52,143 nucleotides of DNA from an uncultured Mailhella sp. (GTDB taxonomy: Bacteria > Desulfobacterota > Desulfovibrionia > Desulfovibrionales > Desulfovibrionaceae): positions 1 through 52,143 of the forward strand of contig CALUTB010000007.1 of the NCBI GenBank assembly GCA_944323575.1, in the 5' to 3' direction. The notes beneath the pieces are model-generated. The model ran no database searches. It was not told the origin of the DNA and saw only the letters and a program-made list of their open reading frames with translations. A program made the position numbers and the translations under genes. Shown here one piece after another: positions 16,121-25,453 of the stretch. The stretch's first letter is position 1, and each line of letters begins with the position of its first letter.

Positions 16121-17614
16121 ATGCGCTGCGTTTCTGCCGTTGCCGCCGTTCTGGCGACCTTTGTTTTCTGTTTCCTGCCCCCCTGTTCTTGTCAAGCCGG
16201 GAGAGAAGAGAGCATTGTCCCCAGGCTGCTCAAGGTCGTTGCACTGAGCCGTCACGGCGTACGTTCTCCCACGCAGTCGCCGGAAACCCTTGCTTCATGG
16301 AGCACACGCCGCTGGCCGGTCTGGAACGTTTCTCCCGGCGACCTTACCGAACGTGGCGCCGATCTCATTCGTGCAGAATGGGCGGGCATGCGAAAGGCAC
16401 TCGCCTTCGACGATCTGCTTCCCGCATCGGAATGTCCCGGTGAGGGCAGCATCCTCGTCTACGCCGACAATGAAGAACGCACGATGGCCACGGCCAGAGC
16501 CATGCTTGAAGGTCTCGCGCCCGGTTGCGGAATGAAAATTCTCTCACGCCCGAAAGGAACGGATCCCGTCTTTCATCCCGTGCGCAGCGGATTCATGAAG
16601 TCTCCCGTCCTCTCCCCTGCGGAACGGGCGACGCTCGCAGGAGAACTTTCCGCGTTGCAGACGGAACTTGGTGAAGACATAGCGCGGATAGCCTCTCTGC
16701 TCGGTCCTGCCGCCCCGTCGCTCTGTGCTCCGGGGCAGACCTGTTGCACGCTCGGCAGCATTCCCACGGTACTGGAATTTCCAGGAAAAAACTCACGCGG
16801 CAACGTCTCCCTGCACGGCGGACTGGCCATGGCCTCGACCGCAGCCGAAATTCTGCTGCTGGAAAGCCTTGAACGACCTGAACAGGCACAGGTCGTTCCA
16901 GCCCGTCTGCCCGATGCCAGGCCGCAGTATCCAGGCACGCCCGTGGAACGGAAGGCCCGGCAGATCATCATGGCTCCGCGCAGCGACAGACCCGACACGC
17001 TGCCTCTTGTCTTCGCCCCACGCTGGAAACCGACCCCGGTTCAGCTGAAAAACAATGAACTGCTGATCAATCCCGCTGCTGCGTTCAAGCTGCTGCGCGT
17101 GCATACCAGAGTACAGAACGCCGTACAGCGCTTTTCTCCCGTGGCCCGACAGGACGGCATGCCGCTGCTGCTGCTCATGACGGAAGTTCTGGCCGGAACC
17201 TCTCCGCTGAAAGAAGCCAACCGGGCGCAAGTCGTCGTCTTCTCCGGCCACGACACGAACATCGTCAATCTGGCGGGACTGCTCGGTCTTCACTGGAACA
17301 ACACTCCTTTTCCCGCAGACAGCACTCCTCCCGGATCCATGCTGCTCTTCCGCCTCTGGGACACGCCGCAGGGAAGAGTCGTACAACCTTCGTTTCTGTG
17401 TCAGACCGGTACGGCCTTTCTCAGTACGGACGAAGCCGTCATGAGCGGCGCCGCTCTTCGACAGGAATCCCTTCTGCTTCCCAAAGCCTTCACAGAAACA
17501 CCGGCAGGTCCCGGACTGACTCTGGATTCCTTTCTTGTCCTGGTGCACGGTCTTGCAGGAGACGAACTAGCCTCACGTCTGCCAGGACTTTTCACCGAAG
17601 AAAACAGACACTGA
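16121..17614 (+). CDS. Secreted histidine-type acid phosphatase (phytase/glucose-1-phosphatase family)
   Basis: A 497-residue exported phosphomonoesterase. The N-terminus is a signal peptide (MRCVSAVAAVLATFVFCFLP). The catalytic nucleophile motif RHGVRSP is at residues 44-50 and the proton-donor motif GHDTN at about 377; in the family the His of RHG is phosphorylated. Several cysteines (for example CAPGQTCC) suit a periplasmic, disulfide-bearing protein. It is longer than AppA or Agp (about 410-430). Substrate (phytate, sugar phosphates or others) cannot be told from sequence. Start at 16121 follows AAAGGAG. It converges with the trp operon. Confidence 0.85.
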   Translation: MRCVSAVAAVLATFVFCFLPPCSCQAGREESIVPRLLKVVALSRHGVRSPTQSPETLASWSTRRWPVWNVSPGDLTERGADLIRAEWAGMRKALAFDDLLPASECPGEGSILVYADNEERTMATARAMLEGLAPGCGMKILSRPKGTDPVFHPVRSGFMKSPVLSPAERATLAGELSALQTELGEDIARIASLLGPAAPSLCAPGQTCCTLGSIPTVLEFPGKNSRGNVSLHGGLAMASTAAEILLLESLERPEQAQVVPARLPDARPQYPGTPVERKARQIIMAPRSDRPDTLPLVFAPRWKPTPVQLKNNELLINPAAAFKLLRVHTRVQNAVQRFSPVARQDGMPLLLLMTEVLAGTSPLKEANRAQVVVFSGHDTNIVNLAGLLGLHWNNTPFPADSTPPGSMLLFRLWDTPQGRVVQPSFLCQTGTAFLSTDEAVMSGAALRQESLLLPKAFTETPAGPGLTLDSFLVLVHGLAGDELASRLPGLFTEENRH

Positions 17615-17652
17615 CATTCCTGATCGACCTGAACGGCGTATCCGATCCTGAC

Positions 17653-17692
17653 AAAAAGCGGCCGTCTGCCCCGGACAGACGACCGCTCTTTG
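17653..17692. terminator. Bidirectional terminator between the phosphatase and the trp/DUF1848 unit
   Basis: AGCGGCCGTCTG (17657-17668) pairs with CAGACGACCGCT (17676-17687) with one mismatch over a 7-base loop; CTTTG follows on the plus strand and U5 (17657-17653) on the minus strand. It sits between convergent genes and serves both. Confidence 0.75.
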
Positions 17693-17698
17693 CATAGA

Positions 17699-18631
17699 TC
17701 AGTCAAGCAGCGACAAATGCCTCTGCCGCTGCGCGCAGGAACGCATGACCCGATCCGTGACGACATCCTCCCGATGGAGCGTACCTATCAGCAGCGGAGA
17801 ATCGGGATTCTGTCCTTCATCCACCGCTCTGCCCGTCCCGGCATAGCAGTAAAGACAACCGTGCCTGCAGCTGCCGTAGGCACCTATGTCGATACTCTCT
17901 GCGCATCCGCAGGCCGGACGTTGATTCCCGTCCCTTTTCGCCTTCAGAGATGCATCCCCTATTCTGCCGATCAGCTCCGCATCCACGCACCGCCCGTGAG
18001 CTATCCCGAAGCGTGAAAGATCCATGTTCTCTGCACAGCTTTCCACGCGAAGGCCGTACGCGTGAGCCGCATCCGCCAGCTTTCCGACCAGATTCTCCTG
18101 CATTTCGGGAGGAAAATCCCGAAGACCGAGAGAGGCCATACTGTTCCTCGTATCGCGGTAGAAATCCAGAAAACTGATGACGCACTTTTCCGTGCAGGGG
18201 GCAAGCAGTGCGGCCAGTCTTTCAAACCAGCGCACATGATACTCGAACGTATACGTTCTGCTGAGAAAAACAGGATCGTAGCGCCAGATGACGCGATGCC
18301 TGCCCAAAAGGGAGGACAGTTTGCGGAAGGCAGGAATGAGCACGTCTCTTTTCGAGGGCAGTCCCGGTTCAGCATCTCTGCCGTACGGAGTCAGCGTAAA
18401 CTGGAAATAATACGCATACTCCTTGAGCAGAGAAAGACGCTCCAGCATGGGCAGGGGATTCTTCGTCCAGAACACGAACCCGTCCACCACTTCGGGGGAA
18501 AGGCACACGCGACTCACCCTGCGTGGATTCACGGGATGACGCACAAGCACGAATCCTTCCTGAAGTCTGCGGAAGAACCAGTCCGCATGGCATGCCGGTA
18601 TGTCCGTCCGACGGCTGACGCTTATGATCAT
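17699..18631 (-). CDS. DUF1848 family protein with a C-terminal cysteine cluster
   Basis: A 310-residue cytoplasmic protein of unknown function. It opens MIISVSRRTDIPACHADWF, contains VFWTKNPLPML and YYFQFTLTPYG, and ends with CGCAESIDIGAYGSCRHGCLYCYA, a cysteine-rich segment typical of DUF1848. The final CxxCxxC-like spacing (CRHGCLYC) resembles a radical-SAM or iron-sulfur ligand set placed at the C-terminus instead of the N-terminus. It starts only 13 bases after trpA, with GGAAAGAGAG as ribosome-binding site, so it is probably the last gene of the trp transcript. A role in tryptophan metabolism is not implied by any motif. Confidence 0.8.
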   Translation of the reverse strand: MIISVSRRTDIPACHADWFFRRLQEGFVLVRHPVNPRRVSRVCLSPEVVDGFVFWTKNPLPMLERLSLLKEYAYYFQFTLTPYGRDAEPGLPSKRDVLIPAFRKLSSLLGRHRVIWRYDPVFLSRTYTFEYHVRWFERLAALLAPCTEKCVISFLDFYRDTRNSMASLGLRDFPPEMQENLVGKLADAAHAYGLRVESCAENMDLSRFGIAHGRCVDAELIGRIGDASLKAKRDGNQRPACGCAESIDIGAYGSCRHGCLYCYAGTGRAVDEGQNPDSPLLIGTLHREDVVTDRVMRSCAQRQRHLSLLD

Positions 18632-18644
18632 GCTCTCTTTCCGT

Positions 18645-19415
18645 TCAGCTTCTCCACATTCTCATGAAATCCGCCGGGGATCCTCCTTCCGCAATGTGCC
18701 GCAGAAGCGAACTGCCGAACACCGCGGCATCGGGACGTACCTTCTGCGGAAGCGCAGCAAGCTGCTGCGGCGAGCGCAGGCCGAAGCCGAGCACCACGGG
18801 CAGCGTAAATTCCCCGCGCACACGGGAAAGCAGTTCCGGAACTTCGGGAGGAAGCTCTGCACGCTCGCCGGTCGTACCCATGACGGATACCGCATACACA
18901 TATCCTTCCGATACGCCCGCGTAAAGTTTCATGCGCTCCTTACCGGTATTTGGTCCCACAAGAGGAATCAACGCCATTCCGTGCGCGGCGAGCACGGCGC
19001 GCATCGCTCCCGCCTCATCGAAAGGCAGATCAGGAACGATGAAGCCGTGCACGCCAGCCTCACCGGCATCGCGGGCAAGTTTTTCGACTCCGTACTGCAG
19101 AAAGGGATTCATGTATCCCATGAGCACCAGTCCGGCTCGGAATCTTCCCCGGCGTTCAAGCAGTCCCTCCATGATCCGGTGCAGCGTCATGCCGTTTTCA
19201 AGAGCAATCACGGAAGCTCCTTCCACCACAGGACCGTCGGCTACGGGATCGGAAAAGGGAACGCCTATTTCAATAATGTCCGCACCGCTTTCATCAAGTT
19301 CCCCAACAATGTTCCAGAACGCTTCCACCGAGGGATACCCCGCCGTGACAAAAGGAATGAGTGCCGTGCGTCCTTCGGCGGAGGCATCGCGGATCTTCTT
19401 TTCCAGAATATGCAT
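18645..19415 (-). CDS. trpA: Tryptophan synthase alpha chain
   Basis: A 256-residue TIM barrel that cleaves indole-3-glycerol phosphate to indole and glyceraldehyde 3-phosphate within the alpha2-beta2 complex. The catalytic Glu is in DIIEIGVPFSDPVADGPV (with the catalytic Asp of the family nearby at about 60), MGYMNPFLQYG is the next conserved strand, and the phosphate-binding end is LGFGLRSPQQ and AAVFGSSLLRHI. Length is slightly below the usual 265. It follows trpB by 32 bases in the minus-strand operon. Confidence 0.97.
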   Translation of the reverse strand: MHILEKKIRDASAEGRTALIPFVTAGYPSVEAFWNIVGELDESGADIIEIGVPFSDPVADGPVVEGASVIALENGMTLHRIMEGLLERRGRFRAGLVLMGYMNPFLQYGVEKLARDAGEAGVHGFIVPDLPFDEAGAMRAVLAAHGMALIPLVGPNTGKERMKLYAGVSEGYVYAVSVMGTTGERAELPPEVPELLSRVRGEFTLPVVLGFGLRSPQQLAALPQKVRPDAAVFGSSLLRHIAEGGSPADFMRMWRS

Positions 19416-19447
19416 GATATCGTCCTTTGCGGCGATGCCGCGTAAGA

Positions 19448-20617
19448 TCAGAGATTGAGAGCCTTTTCCACGATGTCCATGTCCTTGTCGCCACGGCCGG
19501 AAAGATTGACCAGTACCCGGCTTCCGGGAGCAAAGTCTCCGGCATGCTCCAGCACCCAGGCCAGCGCATGGGAGGATTCCAGCGCGGGAAGAATGCCTTC
19601 CTCTCGGCAGAGAACCTGGAATGCGGCAAGCGCCTCATGGTCATAGACCACGCCGTACTTCACGCGGCCCGTGGCGGCAAGATATGCGTGCTCCGGCCCT
19701 ACGCCCGGGTAGTCCAGACCCGCGGAAACGGAACCTGAAGGCAGAATCTGCCCGTCTTCGTCCTGAAGCAGCATTGTGTACTCTCCGTGGAGAACCCCGG
19801 GTCTTCCAAGGTTGATGGCGGCAGAATGCATGCAGCCCGGCTCGCCGCTGCCTCCTGCCTCCACTCCTATGATCCGCACCGATGCATCAGCCACGAAAGG
19901 CGTGAACATTCCTATGGCATTGGAACCTCCGCCTACGGCCGCCACCACATAGTCGGGCAGAGCTCCCGTGCGTTCCAACATCTGGGCACGGGCCTCACGG
20001 CCGATCACGCTCTGAAATTCACGGACAAGATCAGGAAAGGGATAAGGTCCCGCCGCCGTGCCGAAGCAGTAATGCGTACTGCTCTGAAGGGAAATCCACG
20101 CTCTGAGCGCAGCATTGATGGCATCCTTCAGGGTGCGGGAGCCGCTCTCCACGGCAACGACTTCCGCTCCCAGCAGCCGCATCCGCCGCACGTTGGAAGA
20201 TTGCCGTTCCACATCCTCCGCCCCCATGTATACGATGCACTTCATGCCCAGTCTCGCCGCAGCTGCCGCCGTGGCCACGCCGTGCTGACCGGCGCCGGTT
20301 TCCGCGATGAGCTGCGTCTTGCCCATGTGCCGGGCCAAAAGAGCCTGTCCCAGCGTGTTATTGATCTTGTGCGCACCGGTATGCAGAAGATCCTCCCGTT
20401 TCAGCCACAGCTCGAAACCGAGTTTCCTCGAAAGCGAGGGACAGAACGTAAGCGGAGTCTCCCGTCCGGCAAAATTCACCAGGAGATCGCGCAGCTGCCG
20501 CTGAAACGTTTCCGAGGGCAGAATGGCCTTCATGGCCTCTTCCAGCTCCATGAGGGGCGGCATGAGCAGTTCCGGCACGAAACAACCGCCGAATTCACCG
20601 AAATATCCTTTTTTCAT
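19448..20617 (-). CDS. trpB: Tryptophan synthase beta chain
   Basis: A 389-residue PLP enzyme (TrpB1 type) that condenses indole with L-serine. The PLP lysine is in [12 protein letters not shown], the glutamate in [13 protein letters not shown], and the phosphate-binding glycine loop is [11 protein letters not shown]. The C-terminus carries [12 protein letters not shown]. Its start overlaps the trpF stop by four bases (ATGA), so translation is coupled. It is the usual partner of the TrpA encoded next. Confidence 0.98.
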   Translation of the reverse strand: MKKGYFGEFGGCFVPELLMPPLMELEEAMKAILPSETFQRQLRDLLVNFAGRETPLTFCPSLSRKLGFELWLKREDLLHTGAHKINNTLGQALLARHMGKTQLIAETGAGQHGVATAAAAARLGMKCIVYMGAEDVERQSSNVRRMRLLGAEVVAVESGSRTLKDAINAALRAWISLQSSTHYCFGTAAGPYPFPDLVREFQSVIGREARAQMLERTGALPDYVVAAVGGGSNAIGMFTPFVADASVRIIGVEAGGSGEPGCMHSAAINLGRPGVLHGEYTMLLQDEDGQILPSGSVSAGLDYPGVGPEHAYLAATGRVKYGVVYDHEALAAFQVLCREEGILPALESSHALAWVLEHAGDFAPGSRVLVNLSGRGDKDMDIVEKALNL

Positions 20618-21279
20618 GATCTGTCACCTGTCCTTCCGTTTACCGTATCACCCATGGAGCTTAAAGCCGGACGCTCCTGCGCCCGCACCACTGCCACGGT
20701 CTCGGCCATTTTCTCCCGGCTCTTTATGCCCGGAGAGATTTCCAGTCCCGAATTGAAGTCCAGCCCGTCCGGAGAACAGACGGACAACGCCCTCGCCACA
20801 TTCTCAGGCGAAAGTCCGCCGGAAAGAAACCACGGATGCGGAAATGAAAGCCCGCGAAGAGACTGCCAGTCCAGTACCCTGCCGCTGCCCATGCCCGCAT
20901 CCAGAAGATACAGACCGCACGTTCCGGCAAGGGACGCGATGTCCTTTTCCAGAGCCTGCCGCGTGGCATATTGCGACGGCCACAGCACCCGGATCACCCG
21001 TTCCGCGGGAAAAAATTCCACGGCAGCCGCGCTCCGCTCTCCATGCAGCTGAACGTAGTCCAGCCCGGCAAGACGAACGATGCTGCGTATCTCCTCCGCG
21101 CTCTGGTTCACGAACACTCCCACGCGCTTCATGCCGTGGGTATCGAACCGGGAAACCTGCTGCGGCGTGACGTTGCGGGGGCTTTTCTCATGGAATACGA
21201 AGCCGCAGAACTCCACGCCCAGCGCGGCCGCCTCGTCGATGCGCCGCTGATCGCTCATGCCGCATATTTTAATCCGCAT
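20614..21279 (-). CDS. trpF: Phosphoribosylanthranilate isomerase
   Basis: A 221-residue TIM barrel that performs the Amadori rearrangement of phosphoribosyl anthranilate. It opens [14 protein letters not shown] with the catalytic Cys of KICG; the catalytic Asp is in [14 protein letters not shown], and the phosphate site is [11 protein letters not shown] and [15 protein letters not shown]. The last 20 residues are a poorly conserved tail. It overlaps trpC by 11 bases and trpB by 4. Confidence 0.95.
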   Translation of the reverse strand: MRIKICGMSDQRRIDEAAALGVEFCGFVFHEKSPRNVTPQQVSRFDTHGMKRVGVFVNQSAEEIRSIVRLAGLDYVQLHGERSAAAVEFFPAERVIRVLWPSQYATRQALEKDIASLAGTCGLYLLDAGMGSGRVLDWQSLRGLSFPHPWFLSGGLSPENVARALSVCSPDGLDFNSGLEISPGIKSREKMAETVAVVRAQERPALSSMGDTVNGRTGDRS

Positions 21280-22087
21280 GACCGTGCTCCTCCCCCGTCA
21301 GAAGCCTGCGCAGCGCTTCTCCCGGCCGGCCGCCCTCCATGATCGCGGAGCCGACGAGCACGGCGGAAAATCCGCAGCGGGCGGCCTCTTCCAGATCCCG
21401 GCGTCGGCTCATGCCGCTTGCCGCCACCCACAGCTCACCGCTGCGGGGTGGGCAGCTTTTCGCAAGACGCAGACAGGCAGGTCTGTCCACGCGAAGCGAG
21501 ACAAGGTCACGAGCGTTCACCTGAATGATGCGCGCGCCGCTCTCACGAGCGAGAGCGAGGTCATGTTCAGAAAACACCTCGACCACGGCTTCGACTCCGC
21601 CGGCTTCGGCCTGTTCACGAAGATCGCGAAGCAGGCGGACGTCCGGCGTCAGTCTCACGATGAGAAGAAGCGCAGATGCCGGAGTGGCCAGCGTGGCCGT
21701 CACCTGAAGAGGATGGAACAGAAAATCCTTGCGGAGCATGGGAACGGGCCTTCCGCATTCTGTCACGGTTCCGGCCATGCGGAAAAGAAAGTCGATCGAA
21801 CCGTGAAAGTACCGCTCCTCGGTCAGCACGGACAGAGCGTTCGCACCACTTCCGACATACTGCCGGGCGACTTCCTCCGGTTCCAGAGACCCACATATCA
21901 CACCCCGCGAAGGAGACGCCCTCTTGTATTCCGCAACCACGGCCGGAAGACCCGGCACGTTGCTCTTCAGAGCCTGCAGAAAAGGAGCCCTTATGCCCTG
22001 CCACGGCCTCATCGAGTTCTCGTCCATGCGTTCAAGAGCCGCCATCTCCTCTCTTTTGGCATCGATGAAACGTTCCAGTCCCGTCAT
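21269..22087 (-). CDS. trpC: Indole-3-glycerol-phosphate synthase
   Basis: A 272-residue TIM barrel that closes the indole ring. Conserved elements are AEYKRASPSRG (catalytic Lys), ALSVLTEERYFHGS, MLRKDFLFHPLQV (catalytic Lys), EVFSEHDLALA, VNARDL (normally NNRDL, here a Val for the first Asn) and the phosphate loop AASGMSRRRDL and VGSAIMEG. The start at 22087 overlaps the trpGD stop by four bases; the frame is open further upstream inside trpGD but that part is a shadow. It is separate from trpF, unlike the E. coli fusion. Confidence 0.95.
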   Translation of the reverse strand: MTGLERFIDAKREEMAALERMDENSMRPWQGIRAPFLQALKSNVPGLPAVVAEYKRASPSRGVICGSLEPEEVARQYVGSGANALSVLTEERYFHGSIDFLFRMAGTVTECGRPVPMLRKDFLFHPLQVTATLATPASALLLIVRLTPDVRLLRDLREQAEAGGVEAVVEVFSEHDLALARESGARIIQVNARDLVSLRVDRPACLRLAKSCPPRSGELWVAASGMSRRRDLEEAARCGFSAVLVGSAIMEGGRPGEALRRLLTGEEHGHAD

Positions 22088-23670
22088 GCGAGTACCCTCA
22101 TGCCGGCACCTTCGGACACGCCCTTTCTGGCCATGGCCACACATTCCTCAAGCGTTCTTTCCTCTTCCAGCATATGAATGGCGAAGGCTGCATTCACCGC
22201 AACCATGTCCATCATGGCCCTAGGACCGCGACCTGCAAGAATCTCCTTCAGAACCGCGGCTGCTTCCTCCTTGTCCCTGACTTCCAGATCCTCCGGTTCG
22301 CACGGTTCAAATCCGTAGAGCGCAGGATCAAAGGTCATCTCATCCATCACCCCGTCGGTAATGAGCACGATGCGCGTCCTGCCCATGGTGGTCAGCTCGT
22401 CGTATCCGCCTGCGCCGTGGAACACTGCAACCTTATGGAAGGGACGCTTCTGAAGCGTGGCTGCAATGAGATCCACCTGGGACGGATCGCCGACTCCCAT
22501 CATGAGATAATCGGGGCAGGCGGGATTGAGCATGGGACCGAGCATATTGAACAGCGTACGCATGCCGAGCTGCTTGCGAACAGGTCCCACGTTGGCAAAG
22601 GCCGGATGAAAATACGGCGCAAACTGAAAGGCAAAATTGCGCTCCTTCAGCATGTCCACAATGGCATCGGGATTCTTTTCCAGCGGCAAGCCAAGGCCTT
22701 CCAGTGCATCGGCGGCTCCAGACGTGGACGATACGGCACGGTTGCCATGCTTGAGCATGCGGTATCCCATGCCGGCCAGCGTGAGCGAGGTGGCCGTGGA
22801 GCAGTTGAAGGAGTGCTTGCCGTCGCCGCCCGTTCCCACGATGTCGATGCACTTTTCAGGAATGCCCGTCACCTTGACGGAACGAGCCAGCATGATGCGG
22901 ATGGCCGCAGCAAGCTCCGACGGTTTTTCTCCCTTCATCCGCAATCCCATGAGCAGAGCGCCGGCCTGAGCGGGCGTCATGGTGCCGTCCAGCATGGAAC
23001 CGAACGCCACTTCGGATTCCTCCTCCGTCATATCCCTGCCTCTGGACACCGACTCCAGAATGGAACTGATGGTGGGAGCTGCATGAACCGTGGGCAGAAG
23101 ACTTCCGGGAAAGTTCTCCAGAAGCCGCAGACCGTCCGGCGTGAGAATGGATTCAGGATGATACTGCACCCCCACCCACGGCCTGTCCCTGAAGCGTATG
23201 GACATGACCTCTCCCTGCGGCCCGCGTGCGGAAACGGAAAGCAGCGGATTGGGATGCTCATCGTCCACGCGAACCACAAGAGAATGATACCGCCCCACCA
23301 CCATGGGATTGGGCATTCCTCTGTACAGCCCCTTTCCGTCGTGCACGATTTCCGACGTCCTGCCGTGCATGATCACGGGGGCCGTCACCACATCGGAGCC
23401 GGCGTAAAGGCCGAGAATCTGATGGCCGAGACACACACCGAGCACGGGAATGCGGGAACTGAGCTGCCGGAGAAAGTCCAGACAGTATCCGGCTTGAGAA
23501 GGATGCCCCGGTCCGGGCGAAATGCAGACCATGCGAAGAGACGGATCATTGGCCAGAGCCACAAGACCGGGATCATCATTTCTGACCACGCGGGGACGAT
23601 GTCCGAGCCGGCAGAAGGCCTGAACCAGATTGTAGGTAAAGGAATCGTAGTTATCGATGAGCAGGAACAT
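22084..23670 (-). CDS. trpGD: Fused anthranilate synthase component II / anthranilate phosphoribosyltransferase
   Basis: A 528-residue fusion. The TrpG glutamine amidotransferase (about 1-195) opens MFLLIDNYDSFTYNLVQ and has the nucleophile in LGVCLGHQILG and the His-Glu pair in VQYHPESILTPDG; it feeds ammonia to TrpE. The TrpD part (about 205-528) has the phosphoribosyl-diphosphate loop DIVGTGGDGKHSFNCSTA, KHGNRAVSSTSGAAD and GPMLNP, and attaches the ribose phosphate to anthranilate. The start at 23670 is fixed by the TrpG opening and lies inside the end of trpE (20-base overlap). Confidence 0.97.
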   Translation of the reverse strand: MFLLIDNYDSFTYNLVQAFCRLGHRPRVVRNDDPGLVALANDPSLRMVCISPGPGHPSQAGYCLDFLRQLSSRIPVLGVCLGHQILGLYAGSDVVTAPVIMHGRTSEIVHDGKGLYRGMPNPMVVGRYHSLVVRVDDEHPNPLLSVSARGPQGEVMSIRFRDRPWVGVQYHPESILTPDGLRLLENFPGSLLPTVHAAPTISSILESVSRGRDMTEEESEVAFGSMLDGTMTPAQAGALLMGLRMKGEKPSELAAAIRIMLARSVKVTGIPEKCIDIVGTGGDGKHSFNCSTATSLTLAGMGYRMLKHGNRAVSSTSGAADALEGLGLPLEKNPDAIVDMLKERNFAFQFAPYFHPAFANVGPVRKQLGMRTLFNMLGPMLNPACPDYLMMGVGDPSQVDLIAATLQKRPFHKVAVFHGAGGYDELTTMGRTRIVLITDGVMDEMTFDPALYGFEPCEPEDLEVRDKEEAAAVLKEILAGRGPRAMMDMVAVNAAFAIHMLEEERTLEECVAMARKGVSEGAGMRVLA

Positions 23671-25084
23671 GGAACTCTCCCGTTGTGAAGCATACCTGAC
23701 GCATGATGGCCGACTTGTTGCACACCTCCTTCCACTCCAGAGCCGGAACGGAATCGTGAACGATTCCTGCGCCGGCCTGCCAGTACAGGCGCCCATCGCG
23801 TACCCACATGCTGCGGATGGTGATGCCCGTATCGAGATTGACGCCGTCCCTGTCGAGCCCGAGCCAGCCTATGCAGCCCGCATAGGGGCCTCTCGGACAG
23901 GATTCGGTATCGGCTATGATCTCCATGGCCCGCAGCTTGGGCGCTCCGCTCACGGTTCCGGCCGGAAACGTGGCGGCCAGCACGTCCACGGCATCCAGCC
24001 CGTCCTCAAGAAGCGCGGTGACGCGACTTGTCAGGTGCATGACATGGGAAAAACGTTCCACCATCATGAGCTTCTCGACCTCCACGCTGCCGGGTCTGGC
24101 CAGACGTCCGAGATCGTTGCGGGCAAGATCCACGAGCATCATGTGCTCCGCCCGTTCCTTGGGATCGGCCAGAAGTTCTGCAGCCAGAGCCTCGTCCTCC
24201 GCCACGCCTGCGCCGCGTCTGCGCGTTCCGGCAATGGGCGCGGAAAGAAGTCTGCCGTTCTCGCAGCGCACCATGACCTCGGGAGAAGATCCGAACAGCG
24301 TCATGCCCGGAAGACGCATGAAGAACATGTACGGCGAGGCGTTCTCGCTGCGCATGCGGCGGTACAGACTGAAGGGATCTCCGGTGAACGGCATGCTGAA
24401 CCGCACGGAGGGAACCACCTGGATGGCCTCTCCCATGCGCAGCATTTCCCGTATGTGCCCCACAGATGCCTGAAAAACGGCTTCGGACGGTTCGGCATCC
24501 ACGTCAGACTGGGCCGCAGAAGTGCCGCAGCTCCGGGCAAACGCAGCGCAGCGATCCATGTCCCTGTGACTGCCGAGACTTACCTGCGCGAGCCTGTTGT
24601 ACATATGATCGAAGAGCAGCAGCGTCCCGGGAAGGCAGAGCACGCACTCCGCATCTTCCGGCTTCATGACCGGGGCCAGCTTCGGATGAAAAAGCGACGC
24701 CATGCCGAAACCGAAATATCCGCACAATGAACGGGTGATGGGCGGCAGATCCGGAGCCTTCGGATCAGGCAGCACTTCCAGAGCGCGCATGACGGATCTC
24801 AGCCCCTCCACAAAGGGCATGCCGCTGAACCTGGAAAGTCCGGAAAGACGATCATCCCTTATGAGGCAATCAAGTTTTCCCTCACGGCACCTCAGATAGA
24901 GCGCCATGTCGCAGGCCAGCACGCTGTAGCGTCCCCATCGTCCGTCGACTTCCGCGCTTTCCAGAAGTATGCCGTCCCCTCCCCGGGCCATGTCCAGGAA
25001 AAGACTGATGGGCGTATCCATGTCCGCCGGAAGATGGCGGACATGCTGGCGTACCCGAATGGGCGATGTCCTGATTGTCGTCAT
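23651..25084 (-). CDS. trpE: Anthranilate synthase component I
   Basis: A 477-residue chorismate-utilising enzyme that forms anthranilate with TrpG. The N-terminal LLES motif (GDGILLESAEVDGRWGRYS) is the tryptophan feedback site, so the enzyme is probably inhibited by Trp. The catalytic half has PYMFFMRLPGMTLFGSSPE, PIAGTRRRG, ELLADPKERAEHMMLVDLAR, FPAGTVSGAPKLRAME and GCIGWLG. The start at 25084 lies 19 bases after the attenuator U-run; an in-frame ATG inside the terminator is not credible. First structural gene of the operon. Confidence 0.97.
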   Translation of the reverse strand: MTTIRTSPIRVRQHVRHLPADMDTPISLFLDMARGGDGILLESAEVDGRWGRYSVLACDMALYLRCREGKLDCLIRDDRLSGLSRFSGMPFVEGLRSVMRALEVLPDPKAPDLPPITRSLCGYFGFGMASLFHPKLAPVMKPEDAECVLCLPGTLLLFDHMYNRLAQVSLGSHRDMDRCAAFARSCGTSAAQSDVDAEPSEAVFQASVGHIREMLRMGEAIQVVPSVRFSMPFTGDPFSLYRRMRSENASPYMFFMRLPGMTLFGSSPEVMVRCENGRLLSAPIAGTRRRGAGVAEDEALAAELLADPKERAEHMMLVDLARNDLGRLARPGSVEVEKLMMVERFSHVMHLTSRVTALLEDGLDAVDVLAATFPAGTVSGAPKLRAMEIIADTESCPRGPYAGCIGWLGLDRDGVNLDTGITIRSMWVRDGRLYWQAGAGIVHDSVPALEWKEVCNKSAIMRQVCFTTGEFHVPAHR

Positions 25085-25102
25085 ATCGAACCTCGTGAAG
25101 TT

Positions 25103-25139
25103 AAAAAAAAATGCCGTCCCCCGGAGAGGGGACGGCATT
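25103..25139 (-). terminator. trp attenuator (terminator hairpin)
   Basis: On the minus strand AATGCCGTCCCC (25139-25128) pairs perfectly with GGGGACGGCATT (25121-25110) over a 6-base loop, followed by eight Us (25110-25103). It sits between the leader peptide stop and trpE, so it is an attenuator. The competing antiterminator can be drawn: GGAGAGG (within 25197-25190, inside the leader) pairs with CCTCTCC in the left arm and loop, and after a 2x2 internal loop GCGG pairs with CCGT. Confidence 0.9.
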
Positions 25140-25170
25140 CACGTTTCCACCAGAAACAGCAACTTTTCAG

Positions 25171-25260
25171 CTACGCGTCAAGACCGCATCCTCTCCCTGA
25201 AGAAAAGATACGCCACCACCACTGACCGGCGAAGGACATGATGAAGACGGATGCGGACAT
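25171..25260 (-). CDS. trpL: trp operon leader peptide
   Basis: A 29-codon frame on the minus strand with AGGAG as ribosome-binding site. The peptide begins MSASVFIMSFAGQWWWRIF: three consecutive Trp codons (25221-25213) stand just before the antiterminator strand. This is the classical leader-peptide design: a ribosome stalled at the Trp codons when charged tRNA-Trp is short would let the antiterminator form, whereas a ribosome reaching the stop at 25171 favours the terminator. Confidence 0.92.
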   Translation of the reverse strand: MSASVFIMSFAGQWWWRIFSSGRGCGLDA

Positions 25261-25295
25261 GAAACACTCCTGAACGTCACTGACAAATTTATTTC

Positions 25296-25324
25296 TGTGT
25301 ATGCAAGAACGTTTTTTTTGTCAA
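25296..25324 (-). promoter_or_regulatory. Promoter of the trp operon
   Basis: On the minus strand a consensus -35 TTGACA (25324-25319) is followed after 17 bases by TACACA (25301-25296), a weak -10. Initiation near 25288 would give a 28-base lead before trpL. No TrpR-like palindrome was seen. Confidence 0.65.
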
Positions 25325-25453
25325 TGCGGCAGAACTATATTTCTTCAGCTTCCCGATTTTTCTTTTGAAAAACGGCTTTTCTCCCCCTGACAGGCCATGA
25401 AGGACTGCTCCGTCCCTTCCCGTGCACGGCAGAGACGGCCCATTAAATATGAA

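Noticed and set aside
22303-22316. tRNA-like T-arm sequence GGTTCAAATCC
   Set aside because: It lies inside the trpGD coding region, on the opposite strand, and has no acceptor or anticodon arms around it.
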